64,000 nucleotides of DNA from Actinomadura luteofluorescens (GCF_013409365.1 NZ_JACCBA010000001.1:6820001-6884000), one strand, 5' to 3'. Counted from the stretch's first letter, positions 35,059-46,067 are shown. Notes: generated by a model not told the origin, from the sequence alone. Numbers and translations: made by a program.

Positions 35059-35882
35059 GCCTGCGTTACGGACTGCGCACGTTCGCCCTGGAAGTCGTGA
35101 TGATCGCGGTCGCGCTGGCGTTCCTGTTCCCGGTGTACGCGCTCGTCACGCTGTCGCTGAAGGACAAGCAGCAGATCGCCTCGGCGCCGCTGTCGCCGCC
35201 GTCGTCGCCGACGCTCGGCAACTACGCCGACGCCTGGTCGCGGGCGTCGCTGGGCTCGGCGCTGCTGAACAGCACGGTGATCACGGTGGCGAGCCTGGTG
35301 GCGCTCATCGCGATCGGGGCGTTCGCGGCGTACTTCCTCGCCCGCTGCGCCTCGCGGCTCGGCTACACGCTGTACGTGCTGTTCCTGCTCGGCATCGTGC
35401 TGCCGTTCCAGCTCGGCATGATCCCGCTGTTCAAGCTCGCCGACTCCGCGGGCCTGCTCGGCACCTACCAGGGAATGATCATCTTCTACACCGGCATCCA
35501 GCTGCCGTTCACGATCTTCCTGTACACGGGGTTCATCCGGGCGCTGCCGGGCGACTACGCCAACGCGGCGCTGATCGACGGCGCGGGCCACCTCCAGGCC
35601 TTCACCCGCGTCGTGTTCCCGCTGCTGCGGCCGATCACCGGCACGGTGCTGATCCTCAACGCCGTGTTCGTCTGGAACGACTTCTTCACCCCGCTGCTGT
35701 ACCTGGGCGGGTCGGCGCGCGAGACGGTCCCGGTGCGGGTCTTCGCCTTCGTCGGCCAGTACGTCTCGGACTACGGCCTGGTCTTCGCCGGCCTGGTCCT
35801 CGCCGCACTCCCGATCATCGTGATCTTCCTGGTGCTGCAGCGGTATGTCATCAAGGGGTTCGCCAGCGGGCTCAAAGGATGA
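35055..35882 (+). CDS. ABC sugar permease (CUT1 MalG-type)
   Basis: 275 aa, six helices, with EAA loop DYANAALIDGAGHLQAFTRVVFPLLRP. No ATP-binding subunit gene is present in this operon, so the importer probably uses a shared MsiK-like ATPase encoded elsewhere, as is usual for actinomycete CUT1 systems. A hairpin follows its stop. Confidence 0.94.
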   Translation: MSLRYGLRTFALEVVMIAVALAFLFPVYALVTLSLKDKQQIASAPLSPPSSPTLGNYADAWSRASLGSALLNSTVITVASLVALIAIGAFAAYFLARCASRLGYTLYVLFLLGIVLPFQLGMIPLFKLADSAGLLGTYQGMIIFYTGIQLPFTIFLYTGFIRALPGDYANAALIDGAGHLQAFTRVVFPLLRPITGTVLILNAVFVWNDFFTPLLYLGGSARETVPVRVFAFVGQYVSDYGLVFAGLVLAALPIIVIFLVLQRYVIKGFASGLKG

Positions 35883-35900
35883 GCGAAGCGAACCGGGGGG

Positions 35901-35922
35901 TGTGGGGGGTCGTCCCCCCACA
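35901..35922. other. Perfect 9-bp G/C hairpin between permease and GH106 genes
   Basis: TGTGGGGGG / CCCCCCACA around the loop TCGT, directly after the sequence GAGCGAAGCGAACC and 10 nt before the next start codon. No T-tract follows. It could be an RNA stem that tunes or attenuates read-through, or a copy of a dispersed intergenic palindrome. Confidence 0.7.
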
Positions 35923-35932
35923 GGAAACAAGG

Positions 35933-38900
35933 ATGAGCGGGATTCGGGGGCGGTTGGGGGAGGTGTTGGAGGCGCCGCCGCGTGCGTTCTCGCCCGTGCC
36001 CATCTGGTGGTGGAGCGGGGAGCGGCTCGACCGGCGGCGGCTGCGCGACCAGCTCGAACGGTTCGCCGAGGGGGGCGTGTACAACCTTGTCGTGCTGAAC
36101 CTGGCGCCGTCGGGTCCGATGTTCGGCGCGGACGCCGACGATCCGCCCTTCTTCTCCACCGCGTGGTGGGACCTGCTGGACGCCGTGTGCGAGGACGCCG
36201 CCGAGCTGGGCGTGTCGCTCTGGTTCTACGACCAGCTCGGGTTCTCGGGCGCCGATCTGCAGGCCCGCCTGGTGCGGGATTTCCCGGACTACGCGGGGCG
36301 GTGGCTCCGGCGGGACGGGACGGCGGACGTGCGCGGTTTCGACTACCTGTCGGCCGAGGCGTGCGCGGCGCTTCTCGACCGTGTGCACGGCGAGTTCGCG
36401 CGGCGGCTGGGGCACCGGCTCGGCAACGTGATCGTCGGGTCGTTCCAGGACGAGCTGCCGTCGCTGCCGACCTGGTCGGAGGGGTTCGCCGGGGAGTTCG
36501 AGCGGCGCCGCGGCTACGACCTGGCGCCGCACCTCGCAGCGCTGTGGGGGAGCGGTGGCGGGGACGCCTTCCGGGTCCGCCTCGACTACCACCTCACCCG
36601 CGCCGAGCTGGCCGAGGAGGCGTTCTTCCGGCCGCTGGCCGAATGGCACGAGCGGTACGGCCTGCTGCACGGCTGTGACCAGCAGGATCCGGCGCGGGCG
36701 GGGCTTCCCGTGGACGGGGTCAGGCTGTACGCCGACTACGCGCGCACGCACCGCTGGTTCGGCGCCCCCGGATCCGACCACCACGGCGACGCCCGTGTCC
36801 ACTCCTCGCTGGCGCACCTGTACGGCCGGGACCGGACCTGGATCGAGGCGTTCCACTCCAGCGGCTGGGGAGGGACGCTGGAGGAGACCTTCGACTGGCT
36901 GCTGCCGTGGCTGCGCGCTGGGGCGACGCTCTACAACCCGCACGCCGTCTACTACTCGACCAAGGCGGGCTGGTGGGAGTGGGCGCCGCCGTCCACCGAC
37001 TGGCGCCAGCCCTACTGGCGGCACCACCGCGTCTTCGCCGACGCCGTCGCCAGGCTCTGCGCCGCCCTCTCGCTGGGGCGGCACGTGTGCGACGTGGCGG
37101 TGCTGTTCCCGACCGCCACCGCGCAGGCGGGGACGCGGCTCGACGGCGTGGACCCGGACGCGGCGCTCGCGCAGGAGGTCTACCGCGATCTGGTCGGCGA
37201 CATGGCGTGGTTCCGGATGGTGCCCGGCGCGCTCGACCGGCTGGGGATCGACGCCGACGTCGTCGACGACGACTCCGTGCAGCGGGCCACGGTCGCCAAA
37301 GGGCGGCTGGACGTCGCGGACGAGTCGTACGGGGTCGTGCTTCTCCCGTCCTGCACCGTGCTCGAAGGGGAGACGGCGCGCAGGCTCACCGCCTTCGCCG
37401 AGCACGGCGGCCGTGTCGTCGCGGTCGGCGCGCCGCCCGTCCGAGGGGTCGGGGACCCGGGTGCCGACGAGGCGGTGGCGGGGCTCCGCGCCGTGCTGGA
37501 GGTCGTGCCGGGGACCGGCGCGCTCGGTGCCGCCCTCGACGGCGTCCGCCGGGTGGACGCGCCGGTCCCCGCCCTCGTCCGGGAGGTCGACGGCACCACG
37601 CTGGTGTTCCTGACGGCCGCGCCGTCGATGGCCAGCCGCGTTTCGGTGGGACGGCCCGACGAGCGCGGCGCCGACCTCGGCTGGCTGGACGTGACCTACG
37701 ACTTCGATCCCGGCCGGTACGTGCGGGACATGCCGGTGCGGGTCCGGGGCGTGAGCGGTCCGGCGTTCGCCGCGAGCCCGTTCGGGGGCCCGCCGCGCCG
37801 GCTGGAGACGCGGGCGGTGGACGGGACGTCCGTCGAAACCGTCATCCCGTTCGACGACGGGCCCGCCGCGCTGCTCCTCTTTCCGGGAGGCGAGGACATC
37901 GCGGCACCGGACCCCGCCCCGGCAACGCGGGAGACCGTCCTCGACCTCGGCACGTCCTGGACGATGGACCTGGTTCCGACCCTCGACAACGCCTGGGGCG
38001 ACTTCGCCCGGCCCGCGGCCGGTCACGACGTCCCATTCGAACGCTGGACGGTGAGTCACCGGACGGAGGAGGAGCCAGAGTGGTCCGAGGCGCACGCCAC
38101 GTTCGGCCCGCACGGGGTCTGGGCCAGGGAGAGCGAGGGACGGTGGCGCCCCTTCGTGTACTCCGACTCCCGCGGCATACGCAAGGACACCCTGCACCGC
38201 GCCTTCCTCGGGCCCAAGGGGCACGTCCCGGAGGAGTTCCTCGATTTCGGGGACGTCCGGTCCGGTGACGCGGTCGTGTTCCGGACCCGCCTGACCGTGC
38301 CCGGCGACGGCGGCTTCGTGGCCATCGGCGCTGCCGCCGCCAAGACGGTCCGGCTGGACGGCGCCACCGTCGCGCTGGACGACCTAGGCCACCTGGCGAT
38401 CGCCGAGGCGCCGGTCCCCGCCGGTGACCACGACGTCGAGGTCCGGCTCGTCCCCGACGAGGACGTCCGGCTGCGCGCCCACCTCGCCGTCGTCACCGAC
38501 CGCGGGCGCTACCGGCGGCCGGAGTGGATCACGGTGGCGGGGCCCGCGCGGCCGGGGGCCGAGGTCGCGCTGAGCATGCCGCTCCCGGCGTCCGCCGCCG
38601 GGGCGATGCTCCAGGTGGCCTCGGCCGCGCCCTGCCGCGTCCTCGTCGACGGCGCGGAGATCGGCCGCCAGGGAGGGTTCGACCCGTACGCCGAGCAGGA
38701 GGTCCCGCGCGTCGGCCGCTACCGCGTGACGGGCGGCGAGCTGACCCTGGTCCTGACCGAGGGCGGCCCGCCTCCCGCGGTCCTCGTGGACGGGCCGGTC
38801 GTGTCCGGCCCAGGCTGGACCGCGGCGCGCGACGGCGCCCCGGTGCCCGTCGCGTCGCGGCGCGCGCAGTACGGCGACCCGGCGTCCCTCCACCTGCGCC

Positions 38901-39610
38901 GGCGGCCCCACCCGCTGCCCGGCGCGGCGTGGCTTGAGGACGACCCGGAAACGGACGTCGTCCTCCCCGCGACCCTCGCGATGCCGGACGCGGCGCCGCG
39001 GGTGGAGAGGCTGCGTTTCACCGTCCCGCCCGGCGCGACTCGCATGGCCGTCGACGTCCGCGGCGAACTTCTGGAAGCGACCCTGGACGGGGAGCCTCTG
39101 GCCCCGGCCCCCGAGATGCCGCTGCCGGGGCAGGAGGCTCCGCCCGGCCGGACGGCGGAACTGCGAATCCGTACCCATCCCGGCCACCGGGCGGGGGCGG
39201 CGCTCGCGGGGCCGGTGCGTTTCACGGTGGGGCCCGGCACGATCGAGCTGGGCGATTGGGAGGAGGCGGGTCTCGCCGGTTACAGCGGCGCCGTCCGCTA
39301 CCGGCGCTCGTTCCGCCTCGCGGCGCCTCCGTCCGGAGCGGCGCTCGACCTCGGGCGGGTGCGCGGCACCGCCGAAGTCACCGTCAACGGCGAGCCCGCC
39401 GGGGTGCGCATCTGCGCCCCGTACCGTTTCGACGTCGGGGCGTCCCTGCGCGAAGGCGGCAACGAGATCGAGATCCTCGTCTGCGGAACCCTCGCGCCCT
39501 ACCTCGACGAGGTGAGCCCCACGCACTTCGTCTTCCAGGGCCAGCGCGCCTCGGGGCTCTTTGGCCCCGTCCGGCTACTGATGGAGGCACCGGCCGCCGG
39601 CGGGCGCTGA
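35933..39610 (+). CDS. GH106-like alpha-L-rhamnosidase
   Basis: 1225 aa from the ATG at 35933 (AAGG just upstream). An ATG at 35879 would overlap the permease stop but reads through the hairpin. The N-terminal catalytic barrel begins PVPIWWWSGERLDRRRLRDQL and includes LWFYDQLGFSG, GSFQDELP and the RTWIEAFHSSGWG region; these fit the GH106 family. The C-terminal third is made of beta-sandwich domains, the last one resembling a galactose-binding domain (SGAVRYRRSFRL...GRVRGTAEVTVNGEPAGV). There is no signal peptide. It likely acts after import on a second rhamnosyl linkage. Confidence 0.82.
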   Translation: MSGIRGRLGEVLEAPPRAFSPVPIWWWSGERLDRRRLRDQLERFAEGGVYNLVVLNLAPSGPMFGADADDPPFFSTAWWDLLDAVCEDAAELGVSLWFYDQLGFSGADLQARLVRDFPDYAGRWLRRDGTADVRGFDYLSAEACAALLDRVHGEFARRLGHRLGNVIVGSFQDELPSLPTWSEGFAGEFERRRGYDLAPHLAALWGSGGGDAFRVRLDYHLTRAELAEEAFFRPLAEWHERYGLLHGCDQQDPARAGLPVDGVRLYADYARTHRWFGAPGSDHHGDARVHSSLAHLYGRDRTWIEAFHSSGWGGTLEETFDWLLPWLRAGATLYNPHAVYYSTKAGWWEWAPPSTDWRQPYWRHHRVFADAVARLCAALSLGRHVCDVAVLFPTATAQAGTRLDGVDPDAALAQEVYRDLVGDMAWFRMVPGALDRLGIDADVVDDDSVQRATVAKGRLDVADESYGVVLLPSCTVLEGETARRLTAFAEHGGRVVAVGAPPVRGVGDPGADEAVAGLRAVLEVVPGTGALGAALDGVRRVDAPVPALVREVDGTTLVFLTAAPSMASRVSVGRPDERGADLGWLDVTYDFDPGRYVRDMPVRVRGVSGPAFAASPFGGPPRRLETRAVDGTSVETVIPFDDGPAALLLFPGGEDIAAPDPAPATRETVLDLGTSWTMDLVPTLDNAWGDFARPAAGHDVPFERWTVSHRTEEEPEWSEAHATFGPHGVWARESEGRWRPFVYSDSRGIRKDTLHRAFLGPKGHVPEEFLDFGDVRSGDAVVFRTRLTVPGDGGFVAIGAAAAKTVRLDGATVALDDLGHLAIAEAPVPAGDHDVEVRLVPDEDVRLRAHLAVVTDRGRYRRPEWITVAGPARPGAEVALSMPLPASAAGAMLQVASAAPCRVLVDGAEIGRQGGFDPYAEQEVPRVGRYRVTGGELTLVLTEGGPPPAVLVDGPVVSGPGWTAARDGAPVPVASRRAQYGDPASLHLRRRPHPLPGAAWLEDDPETDVVLPATLAMPDAAPRVERLRFTVPPGATRMAVDVRGELLEATLDGEPLAPAPEMPLPGQEAPPGRTAELRIRTHPGHRAGAALAGPVRFTVGPGTIELGDWEEAGLAGYSGAVRYRRSFRLAAPPSGAALDLGRVRGTAEVTVNGEPAGVRICAPYRFDVGASLREGGNEIEILVCGTLAPYLDEVSPTHFVFQGQRASGLFGPVRLLMEAPAAGGR

Positions 39611-39652
39611 CCGAACGGGACGGTAGCGCCGCACGGCGGCCGGTGCCCCACG

Positions 39653-41239
39653 TCACCTCACGAACTGTCGCGGGACGGCGGTCGCCTGCGCGCCGGAGGC
39701 CGCGGCCGGAGCGGGCGTGACCCAGACCGGTGCCGGGTCGGGGTTCTTGGCGCAGGTGCGGTCGACCAGGCCGCGGTCCTGCGGCACCTTCCCGCCGCGC
39801 AGGTAGCCGACGAGGAGATCGTCGAGGCACGCGTTGCCCGCGAACGTGATCGCGTGGCTGCCGCCGCCCCTCTCCACGACGAGCCGCGCGCTCGGCAGGG
39901 CCCGCGCCATGTCGAGGCCGCCCTCGTACGGTGTGGCCGGGTCGTCCGTCGCCTGGAACAGCAGCATGGGCGGCAGGCCCTTGCCGGTGATCCTGGTGCG
40001 GTGCCCCGCCTTGACGGGCCAGGTCAGGCAGCCCGCGTTGAACCACATGTTGTTGTAGGTGTAGAAGGGCGCCTTCTCGTTGACCTTCGCCTGGTCCTTC
40101 CGCCAGTACCGGAAGTCGCGCGGCCACTTGCTGTCGCCGCACATCACGGCGTTGTAGAGGTCGAAGGAGTCGTCCTCCGGGTCCGGCGCGGCGTAGCGCT
40201 CGTACGCGGTGACGAGCGGCGCGGTGTCGCCCGAGTTGGTGTACGCGGAGAGCACCGTCGCGAGCCGGGGCCACCGGAGGACGTCGTAGCCGCCCGCGAC
40301 CTGCGTGTCGTCGAACTCGTCGGGCCCGATCCGGCCCACGGGGTGCTCGCGCAGCCGGGTGCGCATGGCGTACCACCCGGCCTCGACCTCGGCGGGGTCC
40401 GTTCCGAGGTGGTAGACGCCGTCGGCCTTGGCGACCCATGCGGTGAACGCCTTGAACCGCTTCTCGTGCTGGAGGTCCTGGAGGACGTTGTGGTCGTACC
40501 AGGAGACGGACGGCCCGACGATGCTGTCCAGGACGAAGCGGCGGACGTGCCGCGGGTACAGCTGGGCGTACGTCGAGCCGAGTGTGGTGCCGTACGACCA
40601 CCCGAAGAAGTTGATCTTCTCGGCGCCGAGCGCGCGGCGGATCGACTCCATGTCCCCGACGTGGTCGACCGTCGACAGGTGCGGCAGCAGCCAGGAGTGC
40701 TTCTCGGTGCACTTCGCGACGTACCCGGCGGCCCTGTCGAGCCACGCCCCCGTGGTGCCCTGGCCGACCTGGAAGTCGGGCCGCGGACCGTCGAAGTAGT
40801 GCGGGTCGCAGGACATGCGCGGCTCGCTGTGCTGGGATCCGCGCAGGTCGAAGCCGATCCAGTCGTAGGCGGCGGCGACGTCGGGCGGCAGCTTGGAGGG
40901 GATCCAGCTCGCCATCCACAGGCCGCTGATGCCGGGCCCGCCGGGGTTGAGCAGCATCGGTCCCTGCCGCCGGCCGGGGGGCGCGGTGGCGGGCAGCCGG
41001 TTCAGCGCGATCCTGACCGTGCGCCCGTCCGGGCGGGCGTGGTCGAGCGGCACCTCCAGCATCGCGCACTGCAGCGCGGGGTTCGCGGCGTCGCCGCAGG
41101 ACTTCCAGTCCGGTCGCGGCGGGTCGCCGGCCGCGGCGGTCGCCGGCGGGGGCCCGGCCAGCGCCGCGGCCGCCAGCATGCCGCCGCACGCCGCGAGCGC
41201 GGCGCCCGCGCGTGTCCTGCTCGTTCGTCTCACAGACAT
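39653..41239 (-). CDS. Secreted S33 tripeptidyl/prolyl aminopeptidase-like protease
   Basis: 528 aa with a Sec-type signal peptide (hydrophobic stretch to about residue 37). The alpha/beta hydrolase fold shows an oxyanion motif NPGGPG, nucleophile GWSYG (Ser215), a late Asp in QATDDPATPYEGG and His in GGGSH, with the TAP-like C-terminal domain. This matches Streptomyces SlpD/SlpE/Tap-type exported peptidases that trim tripeptides or dipeptides from protein. An AT-rich inverted repeat lies just upstream (41253-41277). Confidence 0.9.
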   Translation of the reverse strand: MSVRRTSRTRAGAALAACGGMLAAAALAGPPPATAAAGDPPRPDWKSCGDAANPALQCAMLEVPLDHARPDGRTVRIALNRLPATAPPGRRQGPMLLNPGGPGISGLWMASWIPSKLPPDVAAAYDWIGFDLRGSQHSEPRMSCDPHYFDGPRPDFQVGQGTTGAWLDRAAGYVAKCTEKHSWLLPHLSTVDHVGDMESIRRALGAEKINFFGWSYGTTLGSTYAQLYPRHVRRFVLDSIVGPSVSWYDHNVLQDLQHEKRFKAFTAWVAKADGVYHLGTDPAEVEAGWYAMRTRLREHPVGRIGPDEFDDTQVAGGYDVLRWPRLATVLSAYTNSGDTAPLVTAYERYAAPDPEDDSFDLYNAVMCGDSKWPRDFRYWRKDQAKVNEKAPFYTYNNMWFNAGCLTWPVKAGHRTRITGKGLPPMLLFQATDDPATPYEGGLDMARALPSARLVVERGGGSHAITFAGNACLDDLLVGYLRGGKVPQDRGLVDRTCAKNPDPAPVWVTPAPAAASGAQATAVPRQFVR

Positions 41240-41550
41240 CTCCAGAGGGTTGGTGACATTGCAGTGTACAATTTCACCTTTCTTTCGTCATTGTCCAGAA
41301 ACGGCATCGGAAGGGCTTCGCGGGCCGGGAACGGGGCGCCACCTCGCGAAATTCCTTTCCGCCGCCGCCGGTGAGGTCCGCCCGACAGATCCATAACCCA
41401 GATCGATGGTGCGGTGTATGACCACGGGCCGTTTCCGCACCACAAACTGCGGGCGCACGCTTCCCCGAGCCTCCGGGCCCTGGACCCCGGAGCCCTGCGA
41501 GAACGTCCGGTACCCCCGCCGGACGCCCACCCCATGGAGGAAGACCCCCC
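41240..41550. other. 311-bp divergent intergenic region, peptidase / collagenase
   Basis: Holds the inverted repeat at 41253-41277 near the left gene and a purine-rich SD (GGAGGAAG, 41537-41544) for the right gene. The rest shows no ORF with coding character and no clear hexamers. Confidence 0.5.
41253..41277. promoter_or_regulatory. Putative proteolysis-regulon operator 1
   Basis: GTGACATTG-CAGTGTA-CAATTTCAC has 9-bp arms with one mismatch in an AT-rich patch. Reverse-complemented, it shares GTGAAATTG and CACTG with the site upstream of the S1 protease, with a 2-bp insertion. Confidence 0.55.
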
Positions 41551-44088
41551 GTGAGAAACAGACGCAGATCGACCCGCTGCCTGCTGGCGTCAATGGCGGT
41601 GGCCCTCGGGACGACGTTCCTCGTCGCGCCCGCGTCCGCCGCCCCGAAGCCCCCTCCCGCCAGCCTCCGCCCCGACGGCGGCGGCGACGCGCGCCACATC
41701 CAGAAGGCCCCGCTCCCCGCCAAGGACCGGCCGCCGCTCTCCGCGGACGACAGCGAGCTGAAGAGCAGTCCCGACAAGCCGAAGAAGTCGGCGGAGCACA
41801 AGCGCCCCTCCATGAAGGGCGCCCCGAAGGCGAGCGCGAAGGCGGCCGCGGCCGCGTGCAGCGCGAGCGACTTCACGAGCCGTTCCGGAAGCGCGCTCGT
41901 CCAGCAGATCAAGTCGTCCACGACCGACTGCGTCAACTCGCTGTTCAGCCTCACCGGCACCGACGCGTACTACGCGTTCCGCGAGTCGCAGATGGCGAGC
42001 GTCGCCTACGGCCTGCGTGACAACGGGCTCTACTACCCGGGCGACAACACCACCGGCACGGCCCAGCTGGTCCTCTACCTGCGGGCCGGCTACTACGTCC
42101 ACTGGTACAACCCGTCGACCGTGGGGACCTACGGCCCCACGCTGAAGACGGCGATCCAGTCGGGCCTGGACGCCTACTTCGGCAACGCCAAGTCCTCGAC
42201 GGTCAGCGACGCCAACGGCGAGGTCCTCGCCGAGGCGGTCACGCTGATCGACAGCGCGGAGGAGAACGCCCGCTACATCTCCGTGGTCAAGCGGCTGCTG
42301 ACCGGCTACAACAGCTCCTACGACGCGTCCTGGTGGATGCTCAACGCGGTGAACAACGTCTACACGGTGCTGTTCCGCGGCCACCAGGTCCCGGAGTTCG
42401 TCACCGCGGTCCAGTCCGACCCGAGCCTGCTCGACACGCTCAACTCCTTCGCCACGGGCCACCTCTCCCTGCTCGGCACCGACCGCAGCTACCTGACGTC
42501 CAACGCGGGACGTGAGCTGACCCGCTTCGTGCAGCACTCCGCGCTGCAGACGAAGGTCAGGCCGCTGGCCAAGGGCCTGCTCGGGCAGAGCGCCATGACC
42601 GGGAAGACCGCCCCGCTGTGGGTCGGCGTCGCCGAGATGACCGACTACTACGACAAGGCGAACTGCTCCTACTACGGCACCTGCGACCTGGCGCAGCGGC
42701 TCGCCGCGAACGTCCTGACCATCAACCACACCTGCAGTTCGAGCATCAAGATCCGGGCGCAGGACATGACGGCCGCCCAGCTGTCGGACAGCTGCGCCAG
42801 CCTCCAGAACCAGGACGCCTACTTCCACGGCCTGGTGAAGGACGGGAACAGGCCCGTCGCGAACGACAACAACACCACGATCGAGGTCTGCGTCTTCGAT
42901 TCGAGCACCGACTACCAGACCTACGCCGGCGCGATGTTCGGCATCGACACCAACAACGGCGGCATGTACCTGGAGGGCGACCCGGCCGCCGCGGGCAACC
43001 AGCCGCGGTTCATCGCCTACGAGGCCGAGTGGGTGCGCCCGGCGTTCCAGATCTGGAACCTCAACCACGAGTACACGCACTACCTCGACGGCCGCTTCGA
43101 CATGTACGGCGACTTCAACGCCGGTGTCACCACGCCCACCATCTGGTGGATCGAGGGGTTCGCCGAGTACGTCTCCTACTCCTACCGCAAGGAGGTCTAC
43201 GACGCGGCGATCACCGAGGCGGCGAGGGGCACCTACGCGCTCAGCACGCTGTTCGACACCACCTACAGCCATGACACGACCCGCATCTACCGCTGGGGCT
43301 ACCTGGCGGTGCGGTACATGTTCGAGAAGCACCCGAGCGACGTCGCGACCGTTCTCGGCTACTACCGGACCGGCAACTGGAACGCCGCCCGGACGTTCCT
43401 GACGAGCACGATCGGCAGCCGCTACGACAGCGACTGGCGGACGTGGCTCGCCGCGTGCGCGTCCGGCGCGTGCGCCGGCGGCGGGGGCGGCGGCAACCAG
43501 GCGCCGGCCGCGGCGTTCTCGGCCTCGGCGAACGGCCTGGCGGTCTCCTTCACCGACCAGTCCACCGACTCCGACGGCACCATCGCCTCCCGGCGGTGGG
43601 ACTTCGGCGACGGCGCCACCTCGACGTCGGCCAACCCGTCCCACACCTACGGCGCGGACGGTACCTACACCGTCTCCCTCACCGTCACCGACGACAAGGG
43701 CGCCACCGGCACCGCGACCAAGCAGCTGGCGGTGTCGGCCGGGGGCGGCGGCGGGACGACCGAGTGCACCGGGAGCGACACCCGCCAGCTCGGGCAGAAC
43801 TGCCAGCGCGGCAACCTGTCGGCCACCCAGGGGAACCTCTCCTACCTGTACCTCTACGTGCCCTCCGGCACGCGATCGATCAAGATCACTTCGTCGGGCG
43901 GCACCGGTGACGCGGACCTGTACTACAGCTCCACCGGCTGGGCCACGTCGACGTCCTACACCCAGAGGTCGATCAACAGCGGAAACGCCGAGACCCTGAC
44001 CATCACCAACCCGCCCGCGGGCTACAACTACGTGAGCCTCTACGGCAAGCAGGCGTTCAGCGGAGTGACCGTGAAGTCCGAGTACTGA
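41551..44088 (+). CDS. Secreted M9 collagenase-family metalloprotease with PKD and PPC domains
   Basis: 845 aa from GTG, SD GGAGGAAG. A signal peptide (ending near SAAPKP, residue 31) is followed by a Lys-rich propeptide-like region and the helical collagenase activator domain. The gluzincin centre is HEYTH (506-510) with Glu535 in WWIEGFAEY as third ligand. A glycine linker leads to a PKD domain (about 651-730, with RRWDFGDGATS) and a bacterial PPC domain at the C-terminus. Order and size match microbial collagenases. It likely degrades collagen-like or other matrix protein outside the cell. Confidence 0.95.
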   Translation: MRNRRRSTRCLLASMAVALGTTFLVAPASAAPKPPPASLRPDGGGDARHIQKAPLPAKDRPPLSADDSELKSSPDKPKKSAEHKRPSMKGAPKASAKAAAAACSASDFTSRSGSALVQQIKSSTTDCVNSLFSLTGTDAYYAFRESQMASVAYGLRDNGLYYPGDNTTGTAQLVLYLRAGYYVHWYNPSTVGTYGPTLKTAIQSGLDAYFGNAKSSTVSDANGEVLAEAVTLIDSAEENARYISVVKRLLTGYNSSYDASWWMLNAVNNVYTVLFRGHQVPEFVTAVQSDPSLLDTLNSFATGHLSLLGTDRSYLTSNAGRELTRFVQHSALQTKVRPLAKGLLGQSAMTGKTAPLWVGVAEMTDYYDKANCSYYGTCDLAQRLAANVLTINHTCSSSIKIRAQDMTAAQLSDSCASLQNQDAYFHGLVKDGNRPVANDNNTTIEVCVFDSSTDYQTYAGAMFGIDTNNGGMYLEGDPAAAGNQPRFIAYEAEWVRPAFQIWNLNHEYTHYLDGRFDMYGDFNAGVTTPTIWWIEGFAEYVSYSYRKEVYDAAITEAARGTYALSTLFDTTYSHDTTRIYRWGYLAVRYMFEKHPSDVATVLGYYRTGNWNAARTFLTSTIGSRYDSDWRTWLAACASGACAGGGGGGNQAPAAAFSASANGLAVSFTDQSTDSDGTIASRRWDFGDGATSTSANPSHTYGADGTYTVSLTVTDDKGATGTATKQLAVSAGGGGGTTECTGSDTRQLGQNCQRGNLSATQGNLSYLYLYVPSGTRSIKITSSGGTGDADLYYSSTGWATSTSYTQRSINSGNAETLTITNPPAGYNYVSLYGKQAFSGVTVKSEY

Positions 44089-44112
44089 TCCGACACCACC
44101 CCCGACACGACC

Positions 44113-44144
44113 GCCGGGGCCGGACCGAGAGGTCCGGCCCCGGC
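44113..44144. terminator. Bidirectional hairpin terminator
   Basis: A perfect 14-bp stem, GCCGGGGCCGGACC with loop GAGA, lies between the converging collagenase and peptide-ABC genes, followed by CTTCGT rather than a T-run, as is typical for actinomycetes. Confidence 0.8.
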
Positions 44145-44148
44145 TTCG

Positions 44149-45101
44149 TCACGAGGTGAGCGGTTCGGTTTCCGGGTAGTGGCAGGCGACCTGGCGGCCC
44201 GCGACCATCTTGAGGGACGGCAGGTCGCTGCGGCACCGCTCCTGCGCCTTGAAGCACCGCGGATGGAAGGGGCAGCCCGCCGGCGGCGCCGACGGGCTCG
44301 GCGGGTCGCCGCGGAGCACGATGCGCTCTCGCGCCCGCTCGGCCACCGGGTCGGGCAGCGGGATCGCCGACAGCAGCGCCCGCGTGTAGGGGTGTGCCGG
44401 CGCGCCGTAGACCACGTCCCTGGCCCCCGTCTCCACGATCCGGCCGAGGTACATGACGGCGATGCGGTCGCACACGTGCCGGACCACCGCCAGGTCGTGG
44501 GCGATGAACACCTGCGCCAGGCCGAGCCGGCGCTGCAGGGCGGCCAGCAGGTTGACGATCTGGGCCTGGATCGACACGTCCAGCGCCGACACGGGCTCGT
44601 CCGCGACGACCAGCCGCGGGCCGGTCACCAGGGCGCGGGCGATCCCGATCCGCTGGGCCTGGCCACCGGAGAACTCGTGCGGGTACCGGTCGAGGTGCTC
44701 GGCGCCGAGCCCGACGTACTCCAGCATCTCCTGGACGCGGGGCCGCGGGTCCCGCTCGCCCTGCACGCGCAGCGGCTCGGCCACGATGGAGCCGACCGTG
44801 TGGCGCGGGTTCAGCGAGGCGAACGGGTCCTGGAAGACGATCTGCAGGTCGCGGCGCAGCGGCCGCATCTCGCGCTGGGACAGCCGGGTGATGTCCTCGC
44901 CGTCGAAGATGATCCGCCCGGCCGTGGGGTCCAGCAGCCGGACGAGCATCCGCCCGGTCGTGGACTTGCCGCAGCCGGACTCGCCGACCAGTCCGAGCGT
45001 CTCCCCGGCCCGCACCTCCAGGTCCAGGCCGTTCACCGCCCGGACGGCGCCGCGCCGCGTCCGGAACGTCTTGGTGAGCCCTTCCAGCCGTAGCAGCGCC
45101 G

Positions 45102-45105
<4 letters not shown>
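44149..45105 (-). CDS. Oligopeptide ABC transporter ATP-binding protein (OppF/DppF-type)
   Basis: 318 aa. Walker [10 protein letters not shown], signature [15 protein letters not shown], Walker [13 protein letters not shown], then the C-terminal oligopeptide domain with the [14 protein letters not shown]e-S-like cysteines typical of OppF/DppF. Start overlaps the OppD-type gene by 4 bp. It is the last gene of a five-gene operon. Confidence 0.95.

Positions 45106-46063
<958 letters not shown>

Positions 46064-46067
<4 letters not shown>

Noticed and set aside
35879..35932. ATG at 35879 (ATGA overlap) as start of the GH106-like gene
   Set aside because: It would translate the perfect hairpin and a non-family segment; the ATG at 35933 has an AAGG and the domain begins soon after.
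44113..44144. Long palindrome as a protein-binding site
   Set aside because: Position between two converging stops and a GC-rich 14-bp stem with a 4-nt loop fit a terminator better.
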